Source: Paracoccaceae bacterium (GTDB taxonomy: Bacteria; Pseudomonadota; Alphaproteobacteria; Rhodobacterales; Rhodobacteraceae). From it: DNA of 56,024 bases. Shown piece by piece: positions 17,179-25,204 of the stretch (positions are counted from its first letter, which is position 1; every line of letters begins with the position of its first letter). The translations under genes were made by a program, and so were the position numbers. Location: assembly GCA_023383015.1 (NCBI GenBank), contig JAHDXW010000028.1:1-56024 (forward strand), given 5' to 3'. Below the pieces are notes generated by a model. It ran no database searches. It had not been told where the DNA came from and was given only the letters and a program-made list of their open reading frames with translations.

Positions 17179-18585
17179 ATGCCAGCACCGGCCCGCGCCC
17201 ATCCATGGATGGCCATCTCAGCGCCCGGCGTGATCGAGGAGATGCTCGCCGAGGTCGGCGCCCGTCGCGTCTCCGACCTCTTCGAGCAGGTCCCGCCCGA
17301 CCACTACCGCAAGGCGCCGCTTGACCTGCCGCCGGCGCTGTCCTCCGAGATCGAGCTGAAGCGCGAGCTTGCGGCCCGTCTGAAGCGCAACGAGGACTGC
17401 GAGCGCAATCTCTCCTTCCTCGGCGCCGGGGTCTGGCAGCACCATGTCCCCGCGGTCGTGGACGAGATCGTCGGCCGCACCGAGTTCCTGACCAACGTCT
17501 GGGGCAGCTACCAGTCCGACCACGGTCGCAACCAGGCCTGGTTCGAGTTCCAGAGCCAGCTCGGCGCGCTTCTGAACCTCGATGTCGTCCAGCTTCCGGT
17601 CTATTCCTGGGGGGCTGCGACGGGGCACGCGATCCGCATGGCCGCGCGGCTCACCGGCCGGCGCAAGGTGCTGCTGCCGGCGCTGTCGGATCCCGAGCGG
17701 ATGGCGGTGATCCGCACCTACTGCGAGCCCCCGGAGATGGCGAGCCACATCGAGATCGTGGCCGTCGCCGCCGATCCCGCCACCGGCCGGATCGACCTTG
17801 GCGACCTCAGGGCCCGGCTCGGCCCCGAGGTGGCGGCAGTGTATTTCGAGAACCCCGCCTATCTCGGCACCATCGAGACCGGCGCGGCCGAGATCGCACG
17901 GCTGGCGCGTGCCGCCGGGGCCGAGACCATCGTCGGCGTCGACCCGGCCAGCCTCGGGGTGCTGATGGCGCCGGGCGACTACGGCGCCGACATCGTCACC
18001 GGCCCGATGCAGCCGCTCGGCGTCCACATGAACTGCGGCGGCGGCGTCGGCGGCTTCATCGCCTCGCGCGACGAGGAACGCTATGTGCGCCAGTTCAACG
18101 GCTTCCTCGTCTCCATCGCCGAGACGCGCGAGCCCGGGCAGTGGGGCTTCGGGCTCGCCACGCCGCACCAGAACTCCTACGGCTCGCGCGAGCACGGGCG
18201 CGACTGGACCGGCAACTCGACCTACCTTTGGGCGATCGCCGGGGCCGTCTACATGAGCCTGCTCGGCCCCGAGGGCTTTCGCGAGCTCGGCGCGCTCATC
18301 GCCGCCCGCGCCCGCTACGCCCAGTCGCTCCTTGCCGGGGTGCCGGGGGTGCGGATCGTCTGGCCCGCGACCGGCTTCAAGGAGTTCGTCGTCAACTTCG
18401 ACGCAACCGGCCGCAGCGTGGCAGAGATCAACGACGCCCTGCGCGACCGCGGCATCTTTGGCGGCAAGGACGTCTCGGACGAGGGGCTCGGTCTTGGCCA
18501 GTCCGCCCTCTGGTGCGTGACCGAGGTGCATACCGCTGCCGACATCCGCCGCGCCGTCACCGCGCTCAGGGAGGTTCTGCAATGA
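17179..18585 (+). CDS. Glycine decarboxylase subunit 1-like protein (GcvPA family), divergent
   Basis: A 468-aa protein aligned over its length with the GcvPA half of split glycine decarboxylase: SFLGAGVWQHHVPAVVDEI near residue 80 is almost canonical. Active-site motifs differ. The usual YTPYQAEISQG is replaced by WGSYQSDHGRN. The ATSNIC(T/S)NQ motif is replaced by RDWTGNSTYLW. It therefore probably forms a PLP enzyme with the following gene product but works on something other than glycine. Start chosen at 17179 with AGGGGGA 7 bp upstream; ATGs at 17092 and 17161 are less likely. The stop overlaps the partner's ATG (ATGA). Confidence 0.82.
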   Translation: MPAPARAHPWMAISAPGVIEEMLAEVGARRVSDLFEQVPPDHYRKAPLDLPPALSSEIELKRELAARLKRNEDCERNLSFLGAGVWQHHVPAVVDEIVGRTEFLTNVWGSYQSDHGRNQAWFEFQSQLGALLNLDVVQLPVYSWGAATGHAIRMAARLTGRRKVLLPALSDPERMAVIRTYCEPPEMASHIEIVAVAADPATGRIDLGDLRARLGPEVAAVYFENPAYLGTIETGAAEIARLARAAGAETIVGVDPASLGVLMAPGDYGADIVTGPMQPLGVHMNCGGGVGGFIASRDEERYVRQFNGFLVSIAETREPGQWGFGLATPHQNSYGSREHGRDWTGNSTYLWAIAGAVYMSLLGPEGFRELGALIAARARYAQSLLAGVPGVRIVWPATGFKEFVVNFDATGRSVAEINDALRDRGIFGGKDVSDEGLGLGQSALWCVTEVHTAADIRRAVTALREVLQ

Positions 18586-20141
18586 CCGAGCCGAAGGAAT
18601 TCCACGCCGCCCGCTGGAACGAGCCCGTGGTGATGGAGATGGGCCGCCCCGGCGCCCGCGGCCAGCTGTTCCCCGCCCCCGAGCCCGAGGTAGCCGCAGC
18701 CGCCGGCCCCGACCCGATCCCCGCCGCGATGCGGCGCCGGGACCGCCCCGTGCTGCCCGAGATCACCGAGTTCGAGGCCCAGCGCCACTACCTGCACCTC
18801 AGCCAGATGACGCTCGGCATGATGGGGGTCAGCCTCTTCGGCACCTGCACCATGAAGTACAATTCCAAGACCGCCGAGTTCGCCGCGAACCGGCCGGAGC
18901 TGGCCGAGGTCCACCCCTACCAGCATCCCGACACGCTTCAGGGCGTGCTCTCGATCATCCACGAGTTCGACCTGATCCTGCGCGCGCTCTCGGGGATGGA
19001 CCGGTTCGTCTTCCAGGCCGGCGGCGGGGCCGATGCCGCCTACACCATGGCCGCTGTCGCCCGCGCCTACTGGGCCGACCGCGGGATGCTGCACCAGCGC
19101 ACCGAGATGGTCACCTCGGTCCAGGCCCATCCCTGCAACCCGGCCACCGCCGCGGCGGCGGGCTTCAGGGTCGTCAACCTGCCGCTCGAGGAGAACGGCT
19201 ACCCCTCGCTCGAGGCGCTGAAGGCCGCGGTCAGCGAGCGCACCGCGCTGGTCATGATCAACAACCCCGACGACATGGGCATCTACAACCCCGAGATCCG
19301 CGAATGGGTCCGGGTCGCTAGGGCGGCCGGGGCGCTGGCCTTCTACGATCACGCCAACTTCAACGGGGTGATGGGCAGGCTGTCGGCGCGCGAGCTGGGC
19401 TTCGACGCCTGCATGTTCATGCTGCACAAGACCTTCGGGGCACCCAAGGCGGGCGGCGGCCCGGCCGTCGGCGCCTACGGCTGCACCGAGGCGCTGGCCC
19501 CCTACCTGCCCGCGCCGCTGGTGGTCGAGGACGGCCGGCGCTTCCGGCTTGACCACGACCGGCCGAAGTCCTGCGGCAAGGTCCGCGAATTCTGGGGCAA
19601 CGTGCCGCAGGTGGTGAAGGCCTGGGCCTGGGCCCGGGCGATGGGGGCCGAGGGCATCCGCCTGGCCTCCGACATCTCGGTGGTCGCCAACAACTACATG
19701 GACAAGAAGCTGGGCGAGATCCCCGGCCTCCAGCGCAGCCACGACAACATCGCCGTGCGGCGGATGGAGATGACGCGCTGGTCGCTCGGACCTCTGAAGG
19801 AGGAGACGGGGATCGGGACTGTGGACTTCGCCAACCGCATGGCCGATTACGGGATCGATCCGTGGTGGATGAGCCACGAGCCCTGGATCGTGCCCGAACC
19901 CTTCACCCCCGAGGCCGGAGAGCTGTGGTCGAAGGAAGACATCGACAGCTGGATCGACGTCGTCGCCCGCATCGCACGGGAGGCACGGGAATGCCCCGAG
20001 GTCGTCCGGACCGCGCCGCACAACCAGCCGGTGGCCCAGGTCAGGGGCGAGGTGTTCGACGACCCCGCACGCTGGGCAATGACCTGGCGGGCGCATCTGC
20101 GCAAGCGCGGCGGCGGCGCATCCGCGCGGGGGGCGGCCTGA
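18582..20141 (+). CDS. Glycine decarboxylase subunit 2-like protein (GcvPB family), divergent
   Basis: A 519-aa fold-type I PLP protein. The Schiff-base lysine is Lys283 in MLHKTFGAPKAGGGPA, and GTCTMKYNSK (88-97) is a GcvPB signature. Several motifs around the cofactor are changed compared with true GcvPB: the AGAHGE segment reads AGGGADAA (146-153), HGTNP reads HPCNP (183-187), and DGAN reads DHAN (256-259). The aromatic/His residue that normally stacks on PLP therefore seems absent or moved. No gcvH or gcvT is in the window, so complete glycine cleavage is unlikely. It is translationally coupled to the GcvPA-like gene. The reaction is unknown. Confidence 0.83.
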   Translation: MTEPKEFHAARWNEPVVMEMGRPGARGQLFPAPEPEVAAAAGPDPIPAAMRRRDRPVLPEITEFEAQRHYLHLSQMTLGMMGVSLFGTCTMKYNSKTAEFAANRPELAEVHPYQHPDTLQGVLSIIHEFDLILRALSGMDRFVFQAGGGADAAYTMAAVARAYWADRGMLHQRTEMVTSVQAHPCNPATAAAAGFRVVNLPLEENGYPSLEALKAAVSERTALVMINNPDDMGIYNPEIREWVRVARAAGALAFYDHANFNGVMGRLSARELGFDACMFMLHKTFGAPKAGGGPAVGAYGCTEALAPYLPAPLVVEDGRRFRLDHDRPKSCGKVREFWGNVPQVVKAWAWARAMGAEGIRLASDISVVANNYMDKKLGEIPGLQRSHDNIAVRRMEMTRWSLGPLKEETGIGTVDFANRMADYGIDPWWMSHEPWIVPEPFTPEAGELWSKEDIDSWIDVVARIAREARECPEVVRTAPHNQPVAQVRGEVFDDPARWAMTWRAHLRKRGGGASARGAA

Positions 20142-20162
20142 GCACGGCCCCCTCGGCCCGCC

Positions 20163-20230
20163 GCACGCCGGCGTGCCCCGCTCTCGGCCGCCGGGCGGGC
20201 GCGGCCGGGCCGCCGGTGCCCTGTCAGGGC
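20163..20230. terminator. Convergent-end stem-loops
   Basis: The 104-bp gap between two convergent genes holds a 14-bp perfect palindrome, GCACGCCGGCGTGC (20163-20176), and GCCCTG-T-CAGGGC (20218-20230). Either could end transcription in both directions. No T-run is visible. Confidence 0.4.
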
Positions 20231-20245
20231 ATGCCGCCGGGCGCC

Positions 20246-21382
20246 TCAGCCGGCAAGCACCGAGATGCCGCGCAGGTCCATCGCGGGCGGCCGGTCGAGC
20301 GCAAGGTCGGCGGCCAGCCTTCCCGTCATCGGCCCGGCCGAGAAGCCCATCCAGGGAAAGAGCGCGAGGATGAAGCCGGGCACGCCCGGCGCCGTGCCGA
20401 TGACCGGCCGCCAGTCGGCGGTGCCGTTGACGGTCGCGGTCCAGCTGCGCACCACCTGCGCTCCCGCCACCGCCGGCACCACCCCGGCGGCGGTGGCCAT
20501 GTTGCCGGTCAGACTGGCGGGGTCGGTCACCAGCCCGCCCTCCGGCCGCTGCCGGGCGGGCCAGCCCCCGCCGATGATCAGCCCGCCGTTCGGCGCCTGC
20601 TTCAGCGAGAGCTTGCCGGCGGCGGAATAGACCAGATGCGGGACCAGCGGTGCCACCGGCTCGGTGACGGTCACCTGCAGCGGGAAGCCCTGGAGCTCCA
20701 CCCGCACCCCCAGCATCGCGGCCACCGCCGCGGCCCGCGCGCCCGCGGCATTGACGACGCGCCCCGCGGCGATGTCGCCACGCGGCGTCCGGGCGAGGAA
20801 GCCCGCCGCGTCGCGCTGAAGGCCGGTGACCGGCGCATGGGTCAGGATCGTGGCACCCGCCGCGACCGCGGCGGCGGCGAAGGCCGGCGTGGCCCGCAGC
20901 GGGTTGGCCTTGCCCTCGGCCCGGCACAGCCCGCCGCCGATCGCCCGCGCAGTCAGGTAGGGCGCCTCGGCCAGCAGCGCGGCGCGGTCCAGAAGCTCGG
21001 TTTCCACCCCCTCGGCGGCCTCGACGGCGGCCTTGGCGGCAATCGCGCGCATCTCGGCATCGGTCGTCGCGACCACGATCCCGCCGGTGCGGCGCACGTC
21101 GAGCGGCTGGCCGAGCTCGGTCTCGATGCCCGACCACATCTCGAGGGACGCCTGCAGCAGCCGCAGCGTCGGGGCGAAGCCGCGGGCCCAGCCCCCGCCC
21201 AGGCCGACGAACTCGGGATGCGGGATCTGCAGGTGCAGCGATCCCGCGTTGGTGCCCGAGGCCTGGGCATTCAGCTCCCCGGCCTCCGCCAGGATCACCC
21301 CCGCACCCGCCCGCGCCAGATGCCAGGCGGCGACGGTGCCGGCGATGCCGCCGCCGATCACCAGCACGTCCGTCTTCACCAC
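20246..21382 (-). CDS. FAD-dependent oxidoreductase, DadA/glycine-oxidase family
   Basis: A 378-aa D-amino-acid-oxidase-like flavoenzyme. The N-terminal FAD motif is VLVIGGGIAGTVAAWHLA (7-24). The C-terminal GTAPGVPGFILALFPWMGFSAGP is the usual second FAD contact (G-x-x-x-A/S-P). The family oxidises secondary or primary amines next to a carboxylate (D-amino acids, glycine, sarcosine, hydroxyproline). It lacks a signal peptide. The start is only 29 bp from the divergent aldolase gene. Adjacent to the Gcv-like pair, it may supply or remove an amino or imino acid in the same route. Confidence 0.9.
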   Translation of the reverse strand: MVKTDVLVIGGGIAGTVAAWHLARAGAGVILAEAGELNAQASGTNAGSLHLQIPHPEFVGLGGGWARGFAPTLRLLQASLEMWSGIETELGQPLDVRRTGGIVVATTDAEMRAIAAKAAVEAAEGVETELLDRAALLAEAPYLTARAIGGGLCRAEGKANPLRATPAFAAAAVAAGATILTHAPVTGLQRDAAGFLARTPRGDIAAGRVVNAAGARAAAVAAMLGVRVELQGFPLQVTVTEPVAPLVPHLVYSAAGKLSLKQAPNGGLIIGGGWPARQRPEGGLVTDPASLTGNMATAAGVVPAVAGAQVVRSWTATVNGTADWRPVIGTAPGVPGFILALFPWMGFSAGPMTGRLAADLALDRPPAMDLRGISVLAG

Positions 21383-21411
21383 ACCCAGCCTCCGACCGAA
21401 AGGACACGGCC

Positions 21412-22362
21412 ATGACCCGGAAATTCTCGGGCAGCTACACCGTCACCATCACGCCATTCACCGCCGACGGCAGCGCCATCGACTACCCCGCCTGGCGCCG
21501 CTTCCTCGACTGGCAGCTTGCCGAGGGCGTGCCGGGCATCATCATCCTCGGGACGACGGGCGAGTTCCTGACGATCTCGGACCGCGAGCGCGCCGAGTTC
21601 GTCGAGGCCACCGTCAAGCACATCGCCGGACGCATCCCGGTGCTGGTGGGCAGCATGAACGCCTATACCCCGAACGCGGTGCGCTACTCGCGGCAGGCGC
21701 AGGACCTCGGCGCGGACGGCCTGATGATCATCCCGCCCTACTACTACACCCCGACCGAAGACGAGATCTTCAACTACTACAGGGCGATCTGCGAGGGCTG
21801 CGACCTTCCCATCATGCTCTACAACAACCCGTTCACCTCGAACGTGGACATGAGCGCAAAGCTCGTGGGCCGGCTGGCGAAGGCCTTCCCGCAGATCCGC
21901 TACATCAAGGAAGCGAGCCAGCGGATCGAGCGCATCCACGCGATCATCGTCGAGAGCGAGGGGCTGATGAACGTCTGGGCCGGCCAGCAGGTGCTGGAAA
22001 GCTACAAGATGGGCGCGGTCGGCTACGTCAACCCCTACGGCAACTACATCCCCCGCGCCTCGGTGAAGTTCGTCGAATGGGCCGAGCAGGGCCGCTGGGA
22101 CGATGTCTGGGCGGTGCAGCGCATCATCCAGAAGTTCGACGCGATCATCACCGAGGGCCACCCGCTCTACGGCCACCAGTGCTATTCCAAGGCGCTCGCC
22201 GCCGCCGAGGGCTATCCCGTCGGCGACGTCCGCCCGCCGATCACCACGTTCGCCAGCCTCGGCGAGGAGGGGCGCACGCGGGTGGCGAAGATGGTGCCGC
22301 TGATGCGCGAGCTTGACCGCGTGGTGGCGGCGATCGAGGGCCGGCGCGCCGCGGCCGAGTAG
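21412..22362 (+). CDS. Dihydrodipicolinate synthase/N-acetylneuraminate lyase family aldolase
   Basis: TIM-barrel class I aldolase or dehydratase, 316 aa. GTTGE at 47-51, Tyr137 in LYNNP and the Schiff-base Lys166 in YIKEAS are all present, so it is an active family member. Besides lysine synthesis, the family cleaves or dehydrates 2-keto-3-deoxy sugar acids (for example KDG, KDR-type and hydroxyproline-route intermediates). The catabolic setting, with a sugar-acid dehydratase 18 kb away and a FAD amine oxidase next door, makes a role in lysine synthesis unlikely. AAAGGA precedes the ATG. Confidence 0.9.
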   Translation: MTRKFSGSYTVTITPFTADGSAIDYPAWRRFLDWQLAEGVPGIIILGTTGEFLTISDRERAEFVEATVKHIAGRIPVLVGSMNAYTPNAVRYSRQAQDLGADGLMIIPPYYYTPTEDEIFNYYRAICEGCDLPIMLYNNPFTSNVDMSAKLVGRLAKAFPQIRYIKEASQRIERIHAIIVESEGLMNVWAGQQVLESYKMGAVGYVNPYGNYIPRASVKFVEWAEQGRWDDVWAVQRIIQKFDAIITEGHPLYGHQCYSKALAAAEGYPVGDVRPPITTFASLGEEGRTRVAKMVPLMRELDRVVAAIEGRRAAAE

Positions 22363-22364
22363 GC

Positions 22365-23132
22365 TCATCGGATGTAGGCCGCCCCGTTGATGTCGAGCGT
22401 CGCGCCCGTCAGGTGACGGGCGCGGCCCTCGGCCAGGAACACGGCAAGCGCCGCCACCTCTTCGGGCGGCACCCACTCGCCCATGGGCAACTGGGCCGTC
22501 ACCGCCGCGACCCCGCCGGTGCGGGCCGCGCTCTCGACCGACAGCCGCGTGTTCACCACCCCGGGCGAGATCAGATAGGCCAGTATGCCCTCCGCGGCAT
22601 GCGCGCGCGCGACCGTCTTGGTGGCGGCGGCGATCGCCGCCTTGGAGGCGGCATAGGCGATCGCCGCAGGGTTCGATGTGCCGCGGGAGGTCACCCACGA
22701 GCCGATGCCGATGATTGCCCCGCCCCGCCCCTCCGCGCGCCAGTCGCGCACCGCGTGGCGCATCAGCCGCGCCGGGGCCAGCGTGTTGACGGCAAGCGAT
22801 TCCGCCCACACCCTGTCCCATTCGTCCACCGGGTCGAGAATGCCGCCGGTCTGGCGCATCACCGCGGCGTTGTTGACCAGTACGTCGATCCGCCCGGCCT
22901 CCGCCCGCGCCGCCTGCCAGAAGGCATCGACCGCCCCGGCTTCGGCAAGGTCGGCGCCGAGCAGAACCGCCCGTCCGGGCGCCCCGGCCACGGCCGCCTC
23001 GGCTCCCTCCCGGTCGGTGGCGTACTGGGCGACGACGCGGGCACCCGCGGCCAGCATCGCCGCCGCGATCGCCGCCCCGATGCCCTTCGACGCCCCGGTG
23101 ACGACCACGGTTTTTCCTGCCAGCGCATCCAT
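22365..23132 (-). CDS. Short-chain dehydrogenase/reductase
   Basis: Classical SDR of 255 aa: cofactor motif TGASKGIG at 12-19, NNAA at 87-90, catalytic Ser145 region and Tyr160-x3-Lys164 (YAASK). Its acidic residue after beta-2 is not obvious, so NAD or NADP preference is open. Some SDRs oxidise L-rhamnose or L-fucose to the lactone, which would suit this region, but that is inference. It ends 2 bp from the convergent aldolase gene and its start lies 3 bp after the Old Yellow Enzyme stop, so those two are co-transcribed. Confidence 0.9.
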   Translation of the reverse strand: MDALAGKTVVVTGASKGIGAAIAAAMLAAGARVVAQYATDREGAEAAVAGAPGRAVLLGADLAEAGAVDAFWQAARAEAGRIDVLVNNAAVMRQTGGILDPVDEWDRVWAESLAVNTLAPARLMRHAVRDWRAEGRGGAIIGIGSWVTSRGTSNPAAIAYAASKAAIAAATKTVARAHAAEGILAYLISPGVVNTRLSVESAARTGGVAAVTAQLPMGEWVPPEEVAALAVFLAEGRARHLTGATLDINGAAYIR

Positions 23133-23135
23133 GGC

Positions 23136-24239
23136 CTACGTCCTGGTGATGAAGGGCTTGCTGCGACCGGCCGGGTTGGCGCGGGCGTACTGGGCGGGCA
23201 TGGAGGGCTCGTCGCCCAGGGCAGCCGCGGCATGCCACGCCCACCGCGGGTTCCACAGCATGCCGCGGGCCAGTGCCACCATGTCGGCCTGTCCGGCCCG
23301 CAGGATCGTCTCGGCCTGGAAGGGCTCGGTGATCTGGCCGACCGCGATCGTCGGCAGCCGGGCGCCCGCCCGCACCGCCGCCGACAGCGCCACCTGATAG
23401 CCCGGCCCCGGGGCAAGCTTCTGGCGTTGGTCCAGCCCGCCCGACGAGACGTCGATCACCGCACAGCCGAGCGCCTTGAGTTCCCGCCCGAAGGCGATCG
23501 ACTCATCGGGCGTCCAGCCGCCGTCGATCCAGTCGGTGGCCGAGATCCGGACCAGGACTGGCCGCTCGGCGGGGAAGGACGCGCGCACCGCCTCGAACAC
23601 CTCCAGCGGAAAGCGCATCCGGTTGGCGAGGCTGCCGCCGTGGCTGTCGCCGCGGCGGTTGGTCAGGGGCGACAGGAACGAGTGCAGCAGGTAGCCGTGG
23701 GCGGCGTGCAGTTCGACCACGTCGAAGCCGGCGCGCGCGGCCCGGCGGGCCGCCGCGGCAAAGGCATCGCGGATCCGCGCAAGCCCGGCCCGGTCAAGCT
23801 CCTCCGGCACCGGCCAGCCCGGCAGGTAGGGCACCGCCGAGGGCGCCGGCACCCTCCAGCCCCCGGCCTCGGCCGGAACAACGCCGCCGCCCTCCCAGGG
23901 CGCGGCGGTCGAGCCCTTGCGGCCGGCGTGGCCGAGCTGGATGCCGATCCTCGCCCCGCCGACCTGCCGGCAGAAGGCCACGATGCGGGCAAAGGCGGCC
24001 TCCTGCGCGTCCGACCACAGCCCCGTGCAACCCGGAGTGATCCGCCCTTCGGGCTCGACCCCCGTCGCCTCCACCAGGATCAGCCCCGGTCCCGACTGCG
24101 CGAACTGGCCCAGATGCACCAGGTGCCAGTCGCCGGGAACGCCGTCGGTCGCGGTATACTGGCACATCGGTGCCACCACGATCCGGTTGGGGACGGTCAT
24201 GCCCCCGGCATCGAGGGGAGTGAACAGCAGGCTCGGCAT
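23136..24239 (-). CDS. NADH:flavin oxidoreductase, Old Yellow Enzyme (YqjM-like)
   Basis: FMN-dependent ene-reductase of 367 aa. Cys26 in APMCQYTA is at the same position as the redox-tuning cysteine of YqjM. HAGRKG is the substrate-binding His segment, and [17 protein letters not shown] is the family phosphate-binding region. The frame is open to 24377, but the ATG at 24239 begins the standard LLFTPL...NRIVVAPM start. It reduces activated C=C bonds; the partner substrate is unknown. It is transcribed divergently from the isomerase gene. Confidence 0.9.
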   Translation of the reverse strand: MPSLLFTPLDAGGMTVPNRIVVAPMCQYTATDGVPGDWHLVHLGQFAQSGPGLILVEATGVEPEGRITPGCTGLWSDAQEAAFARIVAFCRQVGGARIGIQLGHAGRKGSTAAPWEGGGVVPAEAGGWRVPAPSAVPYLPGWPVPEELDRAGLARIRDAFAAAARRAARAGFDVVELHAAHGYLLHSFLSPLTNRRGDSHGGSLANRMRFPLEVFEAVRASFPAERPVLVRISATDWIDGGWTPDESIAFGRELKALGCAVIDVSSGGLDQRQKLAPGPGYQVALSAAVRAGARLPTIAVGQITEPFQAETILRAGQADMVALARGMLWNPRWAWHAAAALGDEPSMPAQYARANPAGRSKPFITRT

Positions 24240-24259
24240 CGGCAGGTCCTCGAACCGGG

Positions 24260-24301
24260 TTGAACGGCGGCTGGCGTGCGGTATACTAACATTTGTGCGC
24301 A
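24260..24301 (+). promoter_or_regulatory. Promoter with overlapping operator-like element
   Basis: TTGAAC (24260-24265) and TATACT (24282-24287) are separated by 16 bp, a good sigma-70 promoter for the isomerase gene 60 bp downstream. The element 24277-24301 that covers the -10 and likely start site matches 20 of 25 positions upstream of the GcvPA-like gene (17095-17119). Its core CTAACAT also occurs in the palindrome at 28370. Confidence 0.5.
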
Positions 24302-24346
24302 ATGGGAACAGCCCGCGCACCGTCCGGCCAGCCCTCGAGGAGCCCC

Positions 24347-25186
24347 ATGACCCAGTTGTCCGTTGCCGCGAGCACATTTCCCTTCCTCTACTCGCATTCC
24401 GGTCTCGACGCGCTCAAGCATCTCCGCAGGCTGGGCTACGACGCCATCGAGATGATGATCTTCCCGCCGCACTGCTGGCCGCGCGAACTGACCGTCCGCC
24501 AGCGCAAGGAGTACCGCGACTGGCTCTCGGGCGAGGGCTGCCGGCTCACCTCCTTCTGCTATCCGCTGCTCGACAACAACCCCAACGGCGTCGACCGGCT
24601 GATGCGCAGCTACACGCTCGACCGCTGCCGCGAGGCCATCGACCTCGCCGCCGAATGGGAGTGCCCCTATGTCGTCGCCATCCCGGGGCCGGTGAACAGC
24701 CTGATCAACCCGCCGCGGCAGTGGATGCTCGACTGGTTCGTGGCGGGCGTGCGCGAGCTTGTCGACCATGCCCGCGGCACCGGCGTCGGCATCCTGCTCG
24801 AGAACGTCCCCTTCACCTTCCTGCCCTCGGCGCAGGACATGGCCGAGACCGCCGCGCTCATCGGCCCCGGGGTCGGGATCAACTTCGACATCTGCAACTC
24901 GGCCTACATCAGGGAGGATCCGGCCGCGGCCATCCGCATGCTGGGCGGGCTGGTGAAGAACGTCCACATCTCGGATTCGGGCTACGGCGAGTTCAAGCAC
25001 GAGCGCCTCGGCACCGGGATCGTCCAGCCCGGCCCCGCGGCCGCAGCGCTGCGCGAGATCGGCTACAGCGGCGCGACCGTGCTCGAGATGATCTCCGACG
25101 CGCTGACCCCCGGCAACGACCCCGACGCCGACTACCGCGCCAGCCACGCGATCCTCGCCCGCCACGGCTGGCAGCCGCTCGGCTGA
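24347..25186 (+). CDS. Sugar phosphate isomerase/epimerase family protein
   Basis: Xylose-isomerase-like TIM-barrel protein, 279 aa. Likely metal-binding acids and histidines fall at the strand ends: LLENVPF, NFDICNS, KNVHISD and the Glu of VLEMIS. Family members isomerise or epimerise sugars, keto-sugars and inositol derivatives, often as the last steps of catabolic clusters. GAGGAG is placed 4 bp before the ATG at 24347; the earlier ATG at 24293 lies inside the operator-like element. It stands alone between two divergent or convergent units. Confidence 0.86.
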   Translation: MTQLSVAASTFPFLYSHSGLDALKHLRRLGYDAIEMMIFPPHCWPRELTVRQRKEYRDWLSGEGCRLTSFCYPLLDNNPNGVDRLMRSYTLDRCREAIDLAAEWECPYVVAIPGPVNSLINPPRQWMLDWFVAGVRELVDHARGTGVGILLENVPFTFLPSAQDMAETAALIGPGVGINFDICNSAYIREDPAAAIRMLGGLVKNVHISDSGYGEFKHERLGTGIVQPGPAAAALREIGYSGATVLEMISDALTPGNDPDADYRASHAILARHGWQPLG

Positions 25187-25204
25187 CGCCCCCGGACCTG
25201 CCCC

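Noticed and set aside
18315-21413. A minus-strand open frame of about 1030 codons across the Gcv-like pair and the FAD oxidoreductase
   Set aside because: It is the mirror frame of strongly recognised genes in GC-rich DNA; its translation is Arg/Gly/Ala-rich without any family motif.
21412-22362. dapA of lysine biosynthesis
   Set aside because: The fold and catalytic residues fit the wider family, but the neighbours are catabolic and no lysine genes are near.
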